A stretch of 64,000 bases of DNA from Polynucleobacter sp. UK-Mo-2m-Kol15 (GTDB taxonomy: Bacteria > Pseudomonadota > Gammaproteobacteria > Burkholderiales > Burkholderiaceae): contig NZ_JACVQC010000001.1 in the NCBI RefSeq assembly GCF_018881505.1, positions 2,091,927 to 2,155,926 of the forward strand, read 5' to 3'. The notes below the pieces were generated by a model, which made no database searches, had not been told where the DNA came from, and saw nothing but the letters and a program-made list of their open reading frames with translations. Of the stretch, positions 62,862 through 64,000 are shown piece after piece. Every line of letters starts with the position of its first letter. Position 1 is the first letter of the stretch. Both the position numbers and the translations under genes were made by a program.

Positions 62862-62960
62862 ACTAGTCTTAATAATGAGCTCTTCTACATGGATAAAACT
62901 ATGCTGGTCTTCTGTGATGCAAAGAAGGTTGTGGAAGATATGGTGAAGTCTGTCAGTTAA
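62862..62960 (+). repeat. Right att-like repeat: displaced pntB 3' end
   Basis: It encodes NELFYMDKTMLVFCDAKKVV and the following EDMVKSVS-stop in frame, differing from intact PntB at two of 28 residues (M to L, G to C) but with 11 nucleotide changes outside those codons. The upstream context is not pntB, so it has no start. Confidence 0.85.
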
Positions 62961-62996
62961 TGCAGGCAAACTAAGTTCAGACTGTAGTGAATTAAG

Positions 62997-63021
62997 ATGG
63001 CTAGTAAAACTTACTAGCCAT
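62997..63021 (+). terminator. Rho-independent terminator after the displaced pntB end
   Basis: An eleven-base perfect stem ATGGCTAGTAA/TTACTAGCCAT with a three-base loop followed by TTTCTT. It lies 36 bp after the fragment stop and is the likely original pnt operon terminator. Confidence 0.85.
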
Positions 63022-63050
63022 TTTCTTATTCTCAAAGGCGAGAAGGCCAA

Positions 63051-63255
63051 ATGAAATTCCTGAAATATTTTCTAGTCGCTTTTGCACTAATGCTTTCTCA
63101 CAATAGGTGAAAAAATAACACTAAAGGCTGGCGAACCCCTCGTTGAACATTTTAAAGAGTGGCACTGTGGCTTAAATCCAGGGGCTGAAACGATTGACTT
63201 AGTCGTTGTCTACGCGGGAACGGTTGGAACCCTCCTAACGATTCGCGAGAAGTGA
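63051..63255 (+). pseudogene. Frameshifted small secreted protein
   Basis: ATG 63051 gives MKFLKYFLVAFALMLSHNR and then TGA. The +1 frame continues past it as IGEKITLKAGEPLVEHFKEW and ...LNPGAETIDLVVVYAGTVGTLLTIREK, stopping at 63253-63255. A signal-peptide-like start joined to a coding-looking tail in another frame suggests a frameshift or small deletion near 63091-63102. I do not recognise the family. Confidence 0.5.
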
Positions 63256-63483
63256 TCCCCAGATTCAAGTGCATTAAATAAAAGTTCGCCTTCGAGAGGT
63301 TTTTTATTACCTTAATGTAAATTTCAATACCTCAGCTCTAAAAAATACCATTAGAACGAGAAAAAAATGAATCTCAAAAACCTCATCATCTAAAAGAAAG
63401 GATTGCACAAGGTCTAGTTAAAATGAGAAAGTGATAAAAGATGGTGGAATTCAGCCAAATTAATGATTAAGAGGCACCAATGC
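63256..63483. other. Intergenic region with no supported gene
   Basis: AT-rich sequence without a convincing frame. A weak hairpin followed by T6 (about 63280-63306) may terminate the upstream pseudogene, and an eight-codon frame (MNLKNLII) starts at 63367. I see nothing else. Confidence 0.4.
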
Positions 63484-63514
63484 AAAACGCCTGGTCTTGT
63501 GAACCAGGCGTTTT
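63484..63514 (-). terminator. Terminator of groL
   Basis: A twelve-base perfect stem AAAACGCCTGGT/ACCAGGCGTTTT with a seven-base loop, ending in TTTT on the minus strand, 38 bp after the groL stop. Confidence 0.9.
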
Positions 63515-63552
63515 AGTTTCTACAGCTTGATAGCTGGCGAAGTTAGGGGCAA

Positions 63553-64000
63553 TTACATCATGCCACCCATTCCACCCATACCGCCCATACCGCCCATATC
63601 AGGCATGCCACCACCAGCGGAATCATCTTTTGGAGCTTCGCAGATTGCGCAATCAGTAGTCAACAATAAGGCGGCAACAGAGGCTGCATTAACCAATGCA
63701 GTTTTTGTTACCTTAGTTGGATCGATCACACCCTGAGCAACGAGGTCGCCATACTCACCAGTTGCTGCGTTATAGCCGTTATTACCCTTGCTGGCCAATA
63801 CTGCATTAACAACTACACTGGCTTCATCACCTGCGTTAGAAACGATGATGCGAATTGGCTCTTCCATTGCGCGCAATACAATATTGATACCAGCATCTTG
63901 GTCAGCATTATCGCCTTTCAAGCCCTTGATACCTTGCATCGCACGTAACAAAGCAACGCCACCGCCAGGAACAATACCTTCTTCAACCGCTGCACGAGTT
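63553..64000 (-). CDS. groL: Chaperonin GroEL, C-terminal part (5' end outside window)
   Basis: The last ~148 residues of the 60-kDa chaperonin that folds proteins inside the GroES-capped cavity. [21 protein letters not shown] begins the visible part; [27 protein letters not shown] and the flexible GGM-repeat tail ([11 protein letters not shown]) are diagnostic. The frame is open to the window edge, so the N-terminal part, groES and the promoter (a likely sigma-32 and/or CIRCE site) lie beyond. Confidence 0.97.
   Translation of the reverse strand, partial: TRAAVEEGIVPGGGVALLRAMQGIKGLKGDNADQDAGINIVLRAMEEPIRIIVSNAGDEASVVVNAVLASKGNNGYNAATGEYGDLVAQGVIDPTKVTKTALVNAASVAALLLTTDCAICEAPKDDSAGGGMPDMGGMGGMGGMGGMM

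Larger units (their letters stand above)
60308..62960. mobile_element. Decayed integrative element at the 3' end of pntB
   Basis: A 2.6-kb segment bounded by direct repeats of the pntB 3' end. In order it holds an integrase N-terminal pseudogene, a TPR/glycosyltransferase gene on the other strand, and noncoding AT-rich sequence. The terminator following the right copy (62997-63021) fits the original pntB 3' flank. Known site-specific elements that integrate into gene ends restore the gene with element-borne sequence; the synonymous differences between copies fit this. The excision core is not defined, and the element is surely non-autonomous. Confidence 0.7.

Overview
The window reads as a compact chromosome segment of a Betaproteobacterium of the order Burkholderiales, most likely a freshwater Polynucleobacter. 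This is inferred from recognisable protein sequences, from Burkholderiales-type gene order (perM-hda-HAD-pcnB-folK-panB; glnE-yhdP-nit-tldD-aroG; queA-tgt-yajC-secD-secF; split pntAA/pntAB/pntB), from very short intergenic gaps and from moderate GC. No database search was possible. No rRNA, tRNA, intact insertion sequence or CRISPR array was seen.

Layout. 1-8.6 kb: the 3' part of coaBC, dut, clpS-clpA, a cold-shock gene with a structured leader, a secreted DUF192 protein, ppnP, argG, argF, a DUF3579 gene and rpsT. 8.8-18.7 kb: murJ, a SirB1-like protein and miaA, then purM facing away from a tight run of permease, hda, HAD phosphatase, pcnB, folK and panB. 18.7-24.8 kb: a minus-strand heat-shock block, hrcA-hemH / grpE / dnaK / dnaJ. 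grpE and dnaK each have a near-consensus sigma-32 promoter. 24.9-38.6 kb: nadK, recN, glnE, a large YhdP-like envelope protein, a nitrilase-family amidase, tldD, a DAHP synthase and a PduO-type cobalamin adenosyltransferase. 38.7-47.2 kb: glycolate oxidase glcDEF with yggS and proC, then ubiA and recG on the other strand. 47.2-57.3 kb: queA, tgt, yajC-secD-secF, then waaA and purB, a glutathione S-transferase and mnmA. 57.5-60.4 kb: the three-gene transhydrogenase operon. 60.4-63.5 kb: an accessory island. The window ends inside groL (minus strand).

The island is the least ordinary part. The last ~29 codons of pntB occur a second time about 2.5 kb downstream, at 62862-62960, with mostly synonymous differences. 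Just after the intact pntB end lies a decayed tyrosine-recombinase N-terminus with two in-frame TAA codons. A good rho-independent terminator follows the second copy, not the intact gene. Together these suggest an integrative element that used the 3' end of pntB as its attachment site, supplied a replacement gene end, and has since eroded to one intact cargo gene (TPR plus a glycosyltransferase-like domain) between the two att-like repeats.

Most of the remaining content is housekeeping: proteostasis (ClpAS, DnaKJ-GrpE, GroEL, HrcA), Sec export, arginine, purine, folate, pantothenate/CoA and aromatic biosynthesis, tRNA modification (MiaA, QueA, Tgt, MnmA) and DNA repair (RecN, RecG). Regulatory signals read directly from sequence include paired sigma-32 promoters, a cspA promoter next to a G8 tract, several rho-independent terminators, and -10-like hexamers only 5-7 nt from several start codons, which suggest leaderless mRNAs.
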